Assembly: GCA_016872725.1 (NCBI GenBank) | Contig: VGZC01000034.1 | Span: 1 to 63,732, forward strand | Source of the DNA: Planctomycetota bacterium | GTDB taxonomy: Bacteria > Planctomycetota > Planctomycetia > Pirellulales > Pirellulaceae | Direction of reading: 5' to 3' | DNA: 63,732 nucleotides | Part shown: one piece after another, positions 41,261 to 50,390 of the stretch | Numbering within the stretch: position 1 is the stretch's first letter | How the letters are laid out: the number at the start of each line of letters is the position of its first letter | The notes under the pieces: generated by a model | What the model saw: the letters and a program-made list of their open reading frames with translations, nothing else | Database searches by the model: none | Told to the model about the DNA's origin: nothing | Program-made: the position numbers and the translations under genes

Positions 41261-42106
41261 ATGGAGGAATCGGGACCGATTCGCGTGGGAGCCGTTTCGT
41301 ATCTCAATACGAAACCGCTCGTCTATGGCCTTGAGGACGTGTCGCGACGCGTCGACCTCTCATTCGACTTGCCCAGCCGATTGGCCGACCGATTGCGAAA
41401 CGGGCAGCTCGATGTCGCATTGATACCCTCGATCGAGTTCCTCGCGTCGGAATCCGGCCGAGGAGGGGACCTGAGCATCGTTTCGAACGCGTGTATCGGC
41501 TGTCGCGGCGCCGTGTGGAGCGTGGTCCTAATGAGCCGAGTTCCGTGGCGGGAGATCCGTACGCTCGCGGTGGACGAGGGATCCCGAACCAGCATCGCCC
41601 TCGCGCGGATCCTCCTGGACCAGCGGTTTGGTATCCGACCTCGTCTGCTCCCGCTTCCCATCGATCAACGGCTTGAGGAAGCCGACGGCGATGGATTGCT
41701 CGTCATCGGCGACCGCGCCATGAAGGCCCGCGTATCGAACATGGCCGATCGTTGGGATTTGGGCGAGGAATGGCGCCGTTGGACGGGCCTCCCGTTCGTC
41801 TTCGCCATGTGGGTCGCGCGCGCCGGCGTTTCCAATGCGCCGATCGGACGCTGGCTCGACCGCGCGCGCGATCTCGGCCTGCGGAATCTCGATGCGATCG
41901 CTTCGCGCGAATGCGCCGCTCATGGCCTCACGCGGGATGATTGCCTCGGGTATCTGCGCGACAATCTCCATTTCCGTCTCGGGACGCGCGAACGCGAGGG
42001 ACTCGAACGGTTCCGCCACTACGCGACGGAGCTCGGCATGCTTCCGTCGCGCGGCGAACCGCACGATCGTACCGCGGTGGAACCATCGGTCGCGCGGCGC
42101 GAGTGA
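41261..42106 (+). CDS. mqnA: chorismate dehydratase of the futalosine menaquinone pathway
   Basis: A 281-residue enzyme that dehydrates chorismate to 3-[(1-carboxyvinyl)oxy]benzoate, the first step of the futalosine route to menaquinone. It has the periplasmic-binding-like fold and the hallmark 'VGAVSYLNTKPLVYG' at its N terminus, with 'GQLDVALIPSIEFLAS' and 'ALDEGSRTSIALARILL'-like segments (here 'VDEGSRTSIALARILL'), and 'WRRWTGLPFVFAMWVAR'. ATG at 41261 is used; a TTG at 41243 in the same frame would add six residues. mqnC follows 46 bases later in the same direction. Confidence 0.92.
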   Translation: MEESGPIRVGAVSYLNTKPLVYGLEDVSRRVDLSFDLPSRLADRLRNGQLDVALIPSIEFLASESGRGGDLSIVSNACIGCRGAVWSVVLMSRVPWREIRTLAVDEGSRTSIALARILLDQRFGIRPRLLPLPIDQRLEEADGDGLLVIGDRAMKARVSNMADRWDLGEEWRRWTGLPFVFAMWVARAGVSNAPIGRWLDRARDLGLRNLDAIASRECAAHGLTRDDCLGYLRDNLHFRLGTREREGLERFRHYATELGMLPSRGEPHDRTAVEPSVARRE

Positions 42107-42152
42107 TTTCCTTTACACGAGACGCGGCCGCCCGGAGCCCGGTTCCTTCGCC

Positions 42153-43319
42153 ATGACGTCCGTCCAACCCATTCTCGATAAGGCGATCGCGGGCGACCGG
42201 ATCGGTCCGGACGAGGGCCTCGCGCTGCTCGAATCCCGCGATCTGGCGGCGATCGGCGACGCGGCCGACCGGATCACGCGCCGCCTGTATCCCGGCGCGA
42301 TCCGCACGTATAACATCGATCGGAACATCAACTACTCGAACGTCTGTTCGGCCGTTTGCGACTTCTGCGCGTTCTTCCGAACGCACCGTGATCCCGAGGC
42401 GTACGTCCTATCCCGCGACGAGCTCATGGCGAAAGTCGCGGAAACCGTCGAACTGGGCGGTGACCAGATCCTCATGCAAGGCGGCCTGCACCCCGAACTG
42501 CCGCTCGAATGGTACGAGGACCTTCTTCGCGACCTGAAACACGCGTTTCCCAACGTCAACATCCACGCGTTCAGCCCGCCCGAACTGCATCATTTCACGA
42601 AAGTGGCCAAGCTCCCGATCCGCGACGTCTTGCGGCGTCTCAAGGAGGCCGGACTGGGAAGCATCCCGGGCGGCGGAGCGGAAATCCTCGTCGACCGGGT
42701 TCGGCGCGCGATCACGCGCGGCAAAGTCCTTTCCGACGGATGGCTCGATGTGATGCGCCATTGGCACGAATTGGGCGGAATCAGCACGGCGACCATGATG
42801 TTCGGACACGTGGAATCGCTCGCCGAACGCATCGAACACCTCGATCGACTTCGGTCGCTGCAGGACGCAACGCACGGCTTCGTGGCGTTCATCTGCTGGA
42901 CATTGCAGCCCGCGAACACGGATCTCGCCCACCTTCGGCCCGCGGGTTCGTTCGAATATCTCAAGACGCAAGCGGTCGCCCGGATCTACCTCGACAATTT
43001 TCCGCATATTCAGGCGAGCTGGGTGACGCAGGGACTTCGCGTCGGACAACTCGCCCTGCACTTCGGCGCGGACGACATGGGGAGCCTGATGATCGAGGAG
43101 AACGTTGTCGCCGAAGCGGGCACCGTCCACCACCTGACGCTCGACGAGATCCGCCGCGCCATCGAGGAGCTTGGATTTGTCGCTCGGCAGCGGGATGTCC
43201 GGTACCGATGCGTGGATCCCGATCTGGAACGGCGGGCCATCGAAGCCAACCGGCATCGGACGGCTTTCGGCGGACCAACCGGCGTTTCGATCGCGGCGCC
43301 GGCCGTGGAACCGGGGTAG
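42153..43319 (+). CDS. mqnC: cyclic dehypoxanthine futalosine synthase (radical SAM)
   Basis: A 388-residue radical SAM enzyme that forms the cyclic intermediate in futalosine-dependent menaquinone synthesis. The [4Fe-4S] motif is 'CSAVCDFCAF' (C-x3-C-x2-C), followed by 'GGDQILMQGGLHPELPLEWY' and 'GSIPGGGAEIL' and 'GLRVGQLALHFGADDMGS', typical of MqnC. Length is normal. It follows mqnA, and the tandem repeat array begins five bases after its stop. The enzymes for the intermediate steps (MqnB, MqnD, and others) are not in the window. Confidence 0.95.
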   Translation: MTSVQPILDKAIAGDRIGPDEGLALLESRDLAAIGDAADRITRRLYPGAIRTYNIDRNINYSNVCSAVCDFCAFFRTHRDPEAYVLSRDELMAKVAETVELGGDQILMQGGLHPELPLEWYEDLLRDLKHAFPNVNIHAFSPPELHHFTKVAKLPIRDVLRRLKEAGLGSIPGGGAEILVDRVRRAITRGKVLSDGWLDVMRHWHELGGISTATMMFGHVESLAERIEHLDRLRSLQDATHGFVAFICWTLQPANTDLAHLRPAGSFEYLKTQAVARIYLDNFPHIQASWVTQGLRVGQLALHFGADDMGSLMIEENVVAEAGTVHHLTLDEIRRAIEELGFVARQRDVRYRCVDPDLERRAIEANRHRTAFGGPTGVSIAAPAVEPG

Positions 43320-43845
43320 CGACCGTCGCACGCCTCTCCGAGGCGTGTTGCGCCAGGAACGACGTTTGCGACAGGGAAAACTCGCCTCGGAGAGGCGAGC
43401 GACAGGGAGAACTCGCCTCGGATGTCGCACGCCTCTCCGAGGCGTGTTGCACCAGGAACGACGTTGGCGACAGGGAAAACTCGCCTCGGAGAGGCGAGCG
43501 ACAGGGAGAACTCGCCTCGGATGTCGCACGCCTCTCCGAGGCGTGTTGCACCAGGAACGACGTTGGCGACAGGGAAAACTCGCCTCGGAGAGGCGAGCGA
43601 CAGGAGAACTCGCCTCGGATGTCGCACGCCTCTCCGAGGCGTGTTGCACCAGGAACGACGTTGGCGACAGGGAAAACTCGCCTCGGAGAGGCGAGCGACA
43701 GGAGAACTCGCCTCGGATGTCGCACGCCTCTCCGAGGCGTGTTGCACCAGGAACGACGTTGGCGACAGGGAAAACTCGCCTCGGAGAGGCGAGCGACAGG
43801 GAGAACTCGCCTCGGAGAGGCGAGCGACGAGCGACATTGAGGCGC
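43320..43845. other. 526-base convergent intergenic region filled with repeats
   Basis: This lies between the 3' ends of mqnC and the Ser/Thr kinase gene. It is almost wholly made of the palindromic repeat array described separately. Long open frames cross it on both strands, but their proteins are just the repeat translated in different frames and are not believed. Confidence 0.8.
43325..43838. repeat. five-copy 98-99 bp tandem array with two palindromic cores per unit
   Basis: Units begin at 43325, 43424, 43523, 43621 and 43719. Copies 2 to 5 are almost identical; copies 3 and 4 differ by a one-base deletion, and copy 1 has a few substitutions. Each unit has a palindromic core CGCCTC-TCC-GAGGCG and a second core CGCCTC-GGA-GAGGCG that is the exact reverse complement of the first, so each unit can fold into two hairpins or one large one. 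The array ends in a duplicated second core. It is not CRISPR: there are no unique spacers. Function is unknown; it could act as a bidirectional transcription barrier. Confidence 0.95.
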
Positions 43846-45243
43846 CTAATGGCGATCCGATCCCGTGAGCCGATGTTCGACCTCGTCCGCGTGCTTGGCG
43901 ATGCTCAGAACGCTGGCGCGGAGTTCGACAGGGTCGCATGTGGAGCGCGTGAGGGCATCGAGCATCATGAAGTAGGGACGTCCCTGGTGCTGTTCCACGG
44001 CGATCGCGCCGAACGGAAGCGACGCGTTGAGTTCCAAGGCGCGGCGCATGTACGACTCGTCAAGCGGCGCGCAAATGCTGAAGACTCGCACGATGGCGTC
44101 CCCGGTCGACCTATCGGGAATGCACTCGACCACGACATCCTGCGTTCGTTCCTCGACGACCGGAATCCGGACTTGGAAGTGGTCCACATCCAATCGCGTG
44201 ATCCGGGCGGACGAACCGAGCAGGGCCTCGTGAAGCAGGCTTTCGAGCGAGCGCAGGCCGACATACGCGGCGTGCAATTCGTCATGCAATGCGCCGGCGT
44301 CCTCGTAGCGCGCGTGCGGGTCCTTCGCGAGGCACCGGCGCACGATGCGGGCCATCGACTCGGTGGCCGCCGGACAATGGTCGGAAAGCTCGGGTGGAGC
44401 GGTACTCGTGTGACGGCGAGCCATTTCCGGAATCGACCGCGCCTCGAACGGCAATCGGCCCGTGCAAAGCAGGAAGTAGGTCACTCCCAGCGAGTAGACG
44501 TCGCTGCGACTCGTCGCGGGCCGGCCACCAAAAAGCTCGGGCGCCATGTACTGGGGCGTGCCCGCGAGTCCTTGGGATTCGAGTTCGTTCGAAGCGCCTT
44601 CGACGCGGCGCGCCAGCCCGAAGTCGGCGACTTTGGCGATGTCGGAGGCCGTGACGAGCACGTTGGCCGGCTTGATGTCGCGGTGCACGAGTCCCCGGCG
44701 ATGCGCCTCGGCCATCGCCGAACTGACGTGCATCAGGAACTTCGTCGCGCGCGTCGCGTCGATTCGGGAGGAATCGATCACGTGGGCGAGTGACCTTCCC
44801 TCGACGAATTCCATCTCGATGAAATGAAACCCGCGGTCCTCGCCGATCGTGTGGATCGTCACGACGTGCGGATGTACCAGCCCCGCCGCGGCGCGCGCCT
44901 CGTCGAGGAACGCGGCGACAACGTCGGGCGATCGCGCGATCAGGTCCGTGTTGAGCACCTTGATCGCGCAGAGTCTGTGCAGCATGCGGTGGCGCGCCCG
45001 ATAAACACGGGCCATCGCGCCCGCGCCGCAATAGGCCTCAACGTCGTAGATCCCGAACCGCGTTCCGATCAGCGTGTCGGAAATCGAACGCGTCGCGGGT
45101 GCCCACCCCGGCTGGGCCATCGTTGCCGCGTCGAGGGTCGGCACATCCATCGTCGCGCGCCGCGTGTGCCCGCATCGCGGACACTGCGCGGACTCCACAT
45201 CCACGGGCCATTCGGCGTCGCAACTGGGACACGCGTTCCCCAA
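43846..45243 (-). CDS. Ser/Thr protein kinase with zinc ribbon and C-terminal YbjN-like domain
   Basis: About 465 residues. A four-cysteine zinc ribbon at the N terminus (C-x2-C and C-x2-C) precedes a Hanks kinase domain (about 55-320): nucleotide loop 'CGAGAMARVYRA', lysine in 'LCAIKVL', 'VHRDIKPANVLV', 'VADFGLARR', 'YMAPELFGG'. The C-terminal about 130 residues ('RALELNASLPFGAIAVEQHQG' and 'MLDALTRSTCDPVELRASV') resemble a YbjN or type III secretion chaperone fold. No membrane span is present, so it is cytoplasmic. Start: TTG at 45243 has GGAGAG at good spacing and keeps the ribbon; a TTG at 45264 also fits but is too near its own Shine-Dalgarno. It ends at the repeat array. Confidence 0.88.
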   Translation of the reverse strand: MGNACPSCDAEWPVDVESAQCPRCGHTRRATMDVPTLDAATMAQPGWAPATRSISDTLIGTRFGIYDVEAYCGAGAMARVYRARHRMLHRLCAIKVLNTDLIARSPDVVAAFLDEARAAAGLVHPHVVTIHTIGEDRGFHFIEMEFVEGRSLAHVIDSSRIDATRATKFLMHVSSAMAEAHRRGLVHRDIKPANVLVTASDIAKVADFGLARRVEGASNELESQGLAGTPQYMAPELFGGRPATSRSDVYSLGVTYFLLCTGRLPFEARSIPEMARRHTSTAPPELSDHCPAATESMARIVRRCLAKDPHARYEDAGALHDELHAAYVGLRSLESLLHEALLGSSARITRLDVDHFQVRIPVVEERTQDVVVECIPDRSTGDAIVRVFSICAPLDESYMRRALELNASLPFGAIAVEQHQGRPYFMMLDALTRSTCDPVELRASVLSIAKHADEVEHRLTGSDRH

Positions 45244-45341
45244 GCACGACTCTCCACGCGCCAAGCCTCGCGATCGGCGTCACGCCGCCGCCACCGATCC
45301 GGACCGATCCGGCTCGACGACCGCGACCATCGAGCCGCGGC

Positions 45342-45542
45342 CTATTTGCCGGGCACGGCGCCCTTGGGCATCTTGACGCCCGGCGGCAGGTGCTTCGCGC
45401 TGTCGTCCATGCCCTTCTTGACCTCTGCCGAATCGGCCGCCTTCACATCCTTCGGATCCATCGGACCGCTCGCCTTGCTCCCGCATCCGACAAGACAAGA
45501 CGCCGTGAACAACACCGCCAACAACGCAAGACCGCGTGCCAT
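45342..45542 (-). CDS. small lipoprotein
   Basis: A 66-residue peptide beginning MARGLALLAVLFTASCLVGCGS: a charged start, a hydrophobic core and the lipobox L-V-G-C, so it should be a lipid-anchored periplasmic protein. The mature part is about 46 residues of charged, lysine-rich sequence ending 'KMPKGAVPGK'. A GGAG lies eight bases before the ATG. I do not recognise the family; it is too short for function assignment. It is alone between the kinase gene and the TPR gene. Confidence 0.7.
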   Translation of the reverse strand: MARGLALLAVLFTASCLVGCGSKASGPMDPKDVKAADSAEVKKGMDDSAKHLPPGVKMPKGAVPGK

Positions 45543-45763
45543 GCCAGAATCTCCAGATCAGCCTGATAACGAATGATCCAATAGAACGAAAAAACCGACG
45601 CGCCGGATGCGCGGCGCCCATCCGGCGCCATCATCCGGACCGATTCGGTCGGGACACCGATTGCACGTCCCAGAATAACCGATCGTGCGGCCGAATTCCA
45701 CGGGGCGTGCCTTCATGGCTCTACGTCCTTTCCCCCTTTGTTCAAGTTGTTGTTTCGCGGACG

Positions 45764-47020
45764 CTAGGGCGCGGCGCTCAATCGCGTCGCCAACTGCAGC
45801 CACTCGGCCGCTTCCCGAGGCCGACCCAGATCGCGGTAGTATTCCGCGACGGACAACAGCGAGGGCCCATCATTGAGCTGCGCCAGTGCGTCGCGCAGAC
45901 GTTGATGCACGGCATCCTTCATCATGTGCTCGACCCGATCCGCTTTGGCGCGAAGACGTGCCGCCTCGTCGGAACGCCCCAGCCGGGTCAAGCAGTTCGC
46001 TTTTCGAACCATCGTCCGCCAGTCGGCGGGTCCGGGCCACCCATCCAGCGCCCTATCGTACGCCTCGATCGCCGCCGAATAGTCCTCGCGCAGGTCCTCA
46101 TCGAGCACCCCCTTCCATCGCCAATACTCGTAGCCGTCGCGAGGCTCGGGCCATCGCCTAAGGCATGCCATGGCTTCCTCGTGGCGTCCGAGATCGATCA
46201 AGGCCGAGATGTACGTCGCCAACAGATACGGATCGTTCCGCTCGGAGTCGGCGAGTTCGGGTTCGCCGAAATCGAGCATTTCAAGCGCGTACTTGGGTTG
46301 CCCTTCCATGCTGAACCATCGAGCCAGAGCGGCATGCCCGATCGGGCGGTCCGGTTCATGATCGCGGAACATGGCGAACCGCCGCTGCTCGGTTACCGTG
46401 GGCGACGGCCGTACCGGATCGACGACCTCCAAGAGCTGATCGAGGTCCGGATTGGCCGTCGCGGGAAAGAACTGGCTCATGTACCACTCGCGAAGCCGCA
46501 TGGCCCGCTGGGATTCGGGGCACAATTCAACGACCGACCAAACAAGCGGTTCGGCGAGATGCGAGCGGCCCGTCAGATCGTACAGTTTCCAGAGCAAATA
46601 CCGGGGTTCGACGAGATTCTTGTCGACGTCGATCGCCGCGCGGAACTTCCGTTCCGCGCGTCCCGGCTGCCGCTTGAGGAACAAGTGGATTCGACCTTCC
46701 TGTGTCCGCGCTTCGGCGGACAGAGGTGAGCCGTCCCTGATCAAGGCCAGCAGCCCGAGCGCCGTTTCAACCGCCTCGGGTGATGACGTCGATTCATCGG
46801 ATATCCACAACTGGGCCAGATAGAGGATCGCATGGGGATCGCGTGGGTGGAGCCGGCGGTACCATCCGACATGCGTCTTCGCGGCGGCGATCCGATTGTC
46901 GGCGGCGAATCGCCTCGCGCGGACGAGCGCGCCGTCAAGCCAATACCAGCCGGCGATCGCGGCGAATGCCGCGAACAGGGCAACCGCCCTGGGACACCAT
47001 CGTCCGCGCCGTCGGCTCAT
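45764..47020 (-). CDS. TPR protein coupled to a CRTAC1 protein
   Basis: A 418-residue protein with an N-terminal membrane anchor ('AVALFAAFAAIAGWYWLDGAL'). Several TPR-like helix pairs follow ('ARRFAADNRIAAAKTHVGWYRRLHPRDPHAILYLAQLWI', cited in part; 'GRHEEAMACLRRWPEP'; 'YSAAIEAYDRALDGWPGPADW'). Its ATG overlaps the stop of the upstream CRTAC1 gene by four bases, so the two are translationally coupled. TPRs probably mediate protein-protein contacts. A separate TPR gene with the same relation to a CRTAC1 gene lies at 54-55.4 kb, so this is a repeated module. Confidence 0.75.
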   Translation of the reverse strand: MSRRRGRWCPRAVALFAAFAAIAGWYWLDGALVRARRFAADNRIAAAKTHVGWYRRLHPRDPHAILYLAQLWISDESTSSPEAVETALGLLALIRDGSPLSAEARTQEGRIHLFLKRQPGRAERKFRAAIDVDKNLVEPRYLLWKLYDLTGRSHLAEPLVWSVVELCPESQRAMRLREWYMSQFFPATANPDLDQLLEVVDPVRPSPTVTEQRRFAMFRDHEPDRPIGHAALARWFSMEGQPKYALEMLDFGEPELADSERNDPYLLATYISALIDLGRHEEAMACLRRWPEPRDGYEYWRWKGVLDEDLREDYSAAIEAYDRALDGWPGPADWRTMVRKANCLTRLGRSDEAARLRAKADRVEHMMKDAVHQRLRDALAQLNDGPSLLSVAEYYRDLGRPREAAEWLQLATRLSAAP

Positions 47021-48918
47021 GGCTGAAACACCGTGGAAGGACGCGGTGGAATGCCCGGCTCGATGCGGACATATTGATCCGCGGCGATCGACTCCCACCG
47101 GTCGACCCGGCCGTCGGGCCAATGGACTTCGACGTCGACGGGATCGGACGACGGCACGGCGAACCGCAGTCTCGGATCGCTGTGCGACAGATAGCTCCCC
47201 CCCGAGACATAAGGCGCCATCCACGCCCGCCCCCGCGCCCGCACAACGACCCTCGCTCCGACCGGCGGAATCCGATCCCGCGCGCCGAGCGAGATGCCCA
47301 AATAGTGTCCGCGCGCCTCGGTCGTGTTGCGCAGCAGGGCGATCGGCTTGTGGAGATGCGACACGGCCAGATCGACGTCCCCGTCCTGATCATCGTCCGC
47401 CGCCGCAACGCCCCGGCCCAGCCACCGCGTGCGAAAATACGCGCCGACCTCGGCCGAAATGTCGTCGAACCGCCCGGAACCATCATTGCGCAGGAGTTGC
47501 GGCGTCATCTCGTTCACCGGTTGTTCCGGGCCCAAGACGTGTCCGTTCGCGATGAAGAGGTCGAGCCATCCGTCGAAATCGTAGTCGAAGGCGATCGCGC
47601 CGAACCCGAGGTAGTCGTAGCTCGTCGCCGCGATTCGCGCGCGGCGACTGTCGTCCTTGAAGAGAAGGCCCCCGAGATTCCGATAGAGCGTGTTCTTCTG
47701 TTGATAGAAATGCGACAGGAAGAGATCGCAAAGGCCGTCCCGATCGTAGTCGCCGCTCGCGATCCCCATCGACGCCTCGTTGTGTCCGACGTCGCTCGTG
47801 GCGCACGCGGCCGGACCGGCGATCTCCCGATAGGGGCGCGGCTCGCCCCCCGCCGACGCGCCGCCGACGAACGCGACGCGCGAACGCGTATATAGGAAAT
47901 TCGGCGACATGTCGTTCCCGACGTAGATCTCGGCCAGCCCGTCGTTGTCCAGATCGAGGGCGGCGATCGCCAGCCCCTTCCCCGGCGCGGCGGGCACCAC
48001 GCCCAGCCGTTCGGCGCCGTCAGTGAACCGTCCGTCGCCTTCGTTGATGTAGATCCGGTCGGGAACGCCTTCGTAGTTGCCGGGCCCGCAATAACCCGGC
48101 ATGTCTTGGAAACGACACTGCTTCAGGTTATCGAAGGTGACGTCGAGGTAGTTGACGACGAAGAGATCCAGGTCGCCGTCGCGGTCGAGGTCGCACCAAA
48201 GGCAACTCGATCCCCACAACGGATCGGCCACTCCCGCGTCAACGGCCATGTTGTCGAACGTGCCGTCACCGTTGTTGAGCAGGAGCGCGTTGGGCCCGTA
48301 GTTGGTCACGTAGATGTCGGGAAAACCATCGACATTGAAGTCGCCCACCGCGCATCCCTGCCCATAGCCCGAATCGGCTCCCCCGGCGATCCGATCCCAG
48401 ACATCCTGGTACCCCGCGTCGCCGACCGAACGGAAGAGCCGATTGTGATGGGGGCCCGGATCGCCTTCGCCGGGACGAAGTCGGCAACCGTTGACGGCGT
48501 AGAGATCGAGTCGACCATCGGCGTCGTAGTCGAGCCAGGCGAGGCCGCCGCCCATCACTTCCGGCAAGAAATACCGTTTGGGAATCTCATCGTTGTAGTA
48601 GGTGAAGTCGATTCCCAATCGCCCTGCCGCGTCCTCGAATCGAGGCGGGGTGTGGGCGGGAACCGCCCGGTCTCCCAACGAAGAAAGGGCGGCCCCCGAC
48701 GAGGGACCGCCCTTCTCAGAGTCGGATTCGAGCTTGTCGTGATCGCCCTGTCGCTTCCCGCCGTCGCGGTCCGTGATGACACCCGGTCGTCCGACTTCGG
48801 ATGCGCGATCCGATTCGCGGTCGGCATCGCATCCGCTCAAGCCGCAACCGACAGCCAGCACGATCGCCATGGCGACCCGTTGAGGCGCACCGACAGCCTT
48901 GCGGTCCGCTTGCCGCAC
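47017..48918 (-). CDS. CRTAC1/ASPIC-UnbV FG-GAP repeat lipoprotein
   Basis: About 633 residues. A likely lipoprotein signal ('VAMAIVLAVGCGLSGC', with Ser-Gly-Cys at the lipobox) is followed by a Ser/Lys-rich linker, then about seven FG-GAP/VCBS units of the type D-x-D-x-D-G-x-x-D-L ('DYDADGRLDLYAVNG', 'DRDGDLDLFVVNY', 'DYDRDGLCDLFLSHF'), which bind calcium, and a C-terminal ASPIC/UnbV domain ('VGARVVVRARGR', 'VHWPDGRVDRWES'). Such proteins are widespread in planctomycetes, with no fixed function. The start is uncertain: GTG at 48918 supplies the charged start of a signal peptide; ATG at 48870 is the alternative. It is coupled to the TPR gene. Confidence 0.88.
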   Translation of the reverse strand: MRQADRKAVGAPQRVAMAIVLAVGCGLSGCDADRESDRASEVGRPGVITDRDGGKRQGDHDKLESDSEKGGPSSGAALSSLGDRAVPAHTPPRFEDAAGRLGIDFTYYNDEIPKRYFLPEVMGGGLAWLDYDADGRLDLYAVNGCRLRPGEGDPGPHHNRLFRSVGDAGYQDVWDRIAGGADSGYGQGCAVGDFNVDGFPDIYVTNYGPNALLLNNGDGTFDNMAVDAGVADPLWGSSCLWCDLDRDGDLDLFVVNYLDVTFDNLKQCRFQDMPGYCGPGNYEGVPDRIYINEGDGRFTDGAERLGVVPAAPGKGLAIAALDLDNDGLAEIYVGNDMSPNFLYTRSRVAFVGGASAGGEPRPYREIAGPAACATSDVGHNEASMGIASGDYDRDGLCDLFLSHFYQQKNTLYRNLGGLLFKDDSRRARIAATSYDYLGFGAIAFDYDFDGWLDLFIANGHVLGPEQPVNEMTPQLLRNDGSGRFDDISAEVGAYFRTRWLGRGVAAADDDQDGDVDLAVSHLHKPIALLRNTTEARGHYLGISLGARDRIPPVGARVVVRARGRAWMAPYVSGGSYLSHSDPRLRFAVPSSDPVDVEVHWPDGRVDRWESIAADQYVRIEPGIPPRPSTVFQP

Positions 48919-49021
48919 ACCACGACCCGGCGTGACGGGGCACCGCCGTCTCGGACAAACACCGTACGTCAATCGATCACTCACCGCGAGCGAGTCGCGC
49001 TTGGTGTGGGTCGATCGGCGA

Positions 49022-50059
49022 CTAGGGTATCTCAGCGTTCGGCTCTCCGCCGTTCCGCGTTCCGATCGCCCACCAGACGGTCTGATTGATCGTATTGGGC
49101 ACGAACTGCACGGAACCATCGGCCATGCCGACGTTCACGCCGCCCTTATGACGGCTCGACGCGCTCATCAAATTCGAACCGGCCCAGTCATCCGTGTAGG
49201 AATGGCACGCGCGTTCGTTGGGCAACATCGTGTGGTTATAGACGGTCCCGATCCCCATGAACGACCACGCCCAGGCCCGTCCACGCATCTCGATGCGCCC
49301 CGGATCGATCGAAGACTTGGTGAGGCAATTGAGTCGTGTCGCGGCCGTGTTCGCGCCGTCCGCCCAGTCAAACACCTGGCTGTTCTGCTTGACGTTGGCC
49401 GAAACCGTATTGCTCCCCATGACGAACTCGGAATAGGCCGCCGTCTTCGACGTGCCGTCCAGGATTTGCTGGAAACCGGTAGGGGGATCGCCGACGACCC
49501 AGTGGCCGCGAATGGGCGTCGCGTACGACGCAACGCCGTTGTGCTGGCCGTTCACGCACATCTGCGAGTTCCCGGTGTAACCCTTCCGTGCCGTGCCGTG
49601 ATTCGACGCATAGGTAAAGTTCGCCGCGCCGCCACCGAATTCGAGTTCCATCGACGGACAGTTGAAAACGGGTAGCCTCAGGCTCTGCGTGAGAATGTTC
49701 GCGTTTCCGTTCCAACCACCCGGATCGAACGGCGGGCCTGTGAAGACCGTCTTGTCCCAAAGCGTCTGCTGTTCGAGGAACGGCAACAGGCCGACCTTGT
49801 CGGAAAACGCTCCGTCGAAATTGTCCCAAGCGCTCCAGGAAAGATGAATCGGGAACACCTTGTGCGTGTCCGCATAGTTGTGATTCGCCAGCGTGATCTG
49901 CTTGAGATTGTTCGTGCACTGCATGCGGCGCGCGGCCTCGCGGGCCGCTTGAACGGCCGGCAACAACAACGCCACCAAGATCCCGATAATGGCGATCACC
50001 ACCAACAGTTCCACGAGCGTGAAACCTCGGTGTCTGATCCTGTGACATCGGTTTTGCAT
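49022..50059 (-). CDS. DUF1559 prepilin-type protein
   Basis: A 345-residue protein. The N terminus is a type IV pilin-like prepilin: MQNRCHRIRHRGFTLVELLVVIAIIGILVALLLPAVQAAREAARRMQC (cited in part), with the G-F-T-L-V-E cleavage site. The C terminus contains the H-X9-DG motif ('HKGGVNVGMADG'), the hallmark of DUF1559. These are among the most abundant families in planctomycetes and are thought to be exported surface or pseudopilin proteins. ATG at 50059 directly follows GGGG; the ATG/start at 50122 is less likely because of the prepilin signal. It has a promoter about 165 bases upstream. Confidence 0.95.
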   Translation of the reverse strand: MQNRCHRIRHRGFTLVELLVVIAIIGILVALLLPAVQAAREAARRMQCTNNLKQITLANHNYADTHKVFPIHLSWSAWDNFDGAFSDKVGLLPFLEQQTLWDKTVFTGPPFDPGGWNGNANILTQSLRLPVFNCPSMELEFGGGAANFTYASNHGTARKGYTGNSQMCVNGQHNGVASYATPIRGHWVVGDPPTGFQQILDGTSKTAAYSEFVMGSNTVSANVKQNSQVFDWADGANTAATRLNCLTKSSIDPGRIEMRGRAWAWSFMGIGTVYNHTMLPNERACHSYTDDWAGSNLMSASSRHKGGVNVGMADGSVQFVPNTINQTVWWAIGTRNGGEPNAEIP

Positions 50060-50390
50060 CGTAGTACCCCCACTCCCAAAATGAGAAAAGATAACTATTA
50101 CGAATACACGACTTTCGCCCATAACCCCAACAACCGCGCTCCAGTATACACGCGCCGCGGACCGTTTGCACAGCCGGGCCGCTCAGGGAACCAGTGGTCC
50201 ACACGATGTCGGGAACAATTGTCTCTTATAGTCCGAATTCACGGAAAAGTCAACAAAACCGCTCGATCCCACGACTTAGGGTCCCTATTCCGATCGAGCG
50301 GCACACCCATCCAGGCTATCGCATGTCCCCCTTTGGCATAGTTGCGCTGCGAATGGGTTCTCGTAGGGCCGGGGACCGCTCAATGCCGGG
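50060..50390. other. 331-base region between the DUF1559 and EF-hand genes
   Basis: This stretch has lower GC than its surroundings and holds the DUF1559 leader and promoter (separate entry). The rest, 50260-50390, has no gene that I can support. A second -10-like TATACT preceded by TG (about 50151-50158 on the minus strand) could be an alternative promoter. Confidence 0.4.
50225..50253 (-). promoter_or_regulatory. strong sigma-70-type promoter for the DUF1559 gene
   Basis: Minus strand -35 TTGACT (50248-50253) and -10 TATAAG (50225-50230) each match five of six consensus positions, with a 17-base spacer. It points at the DUF1559 gene, whose start is at 50059, leaving a leader of roughly 160 bases. 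Confidence 0.6.

Noticed and set aside
43325-43838. CRISPR array
   Set aside because: Units are 98-99 bp and nearly identical throughout; there are no short repeats with unique spacers and no cas genes nearby.
42408-43939. Repeat-containing proteins reading across the 43.3-43.8 kb array in several frames
   Set aside because: They contain the same peptide repeated because the DNA repeats. The frame changes between units (98 and 99 bases) and no start or homology supports them.
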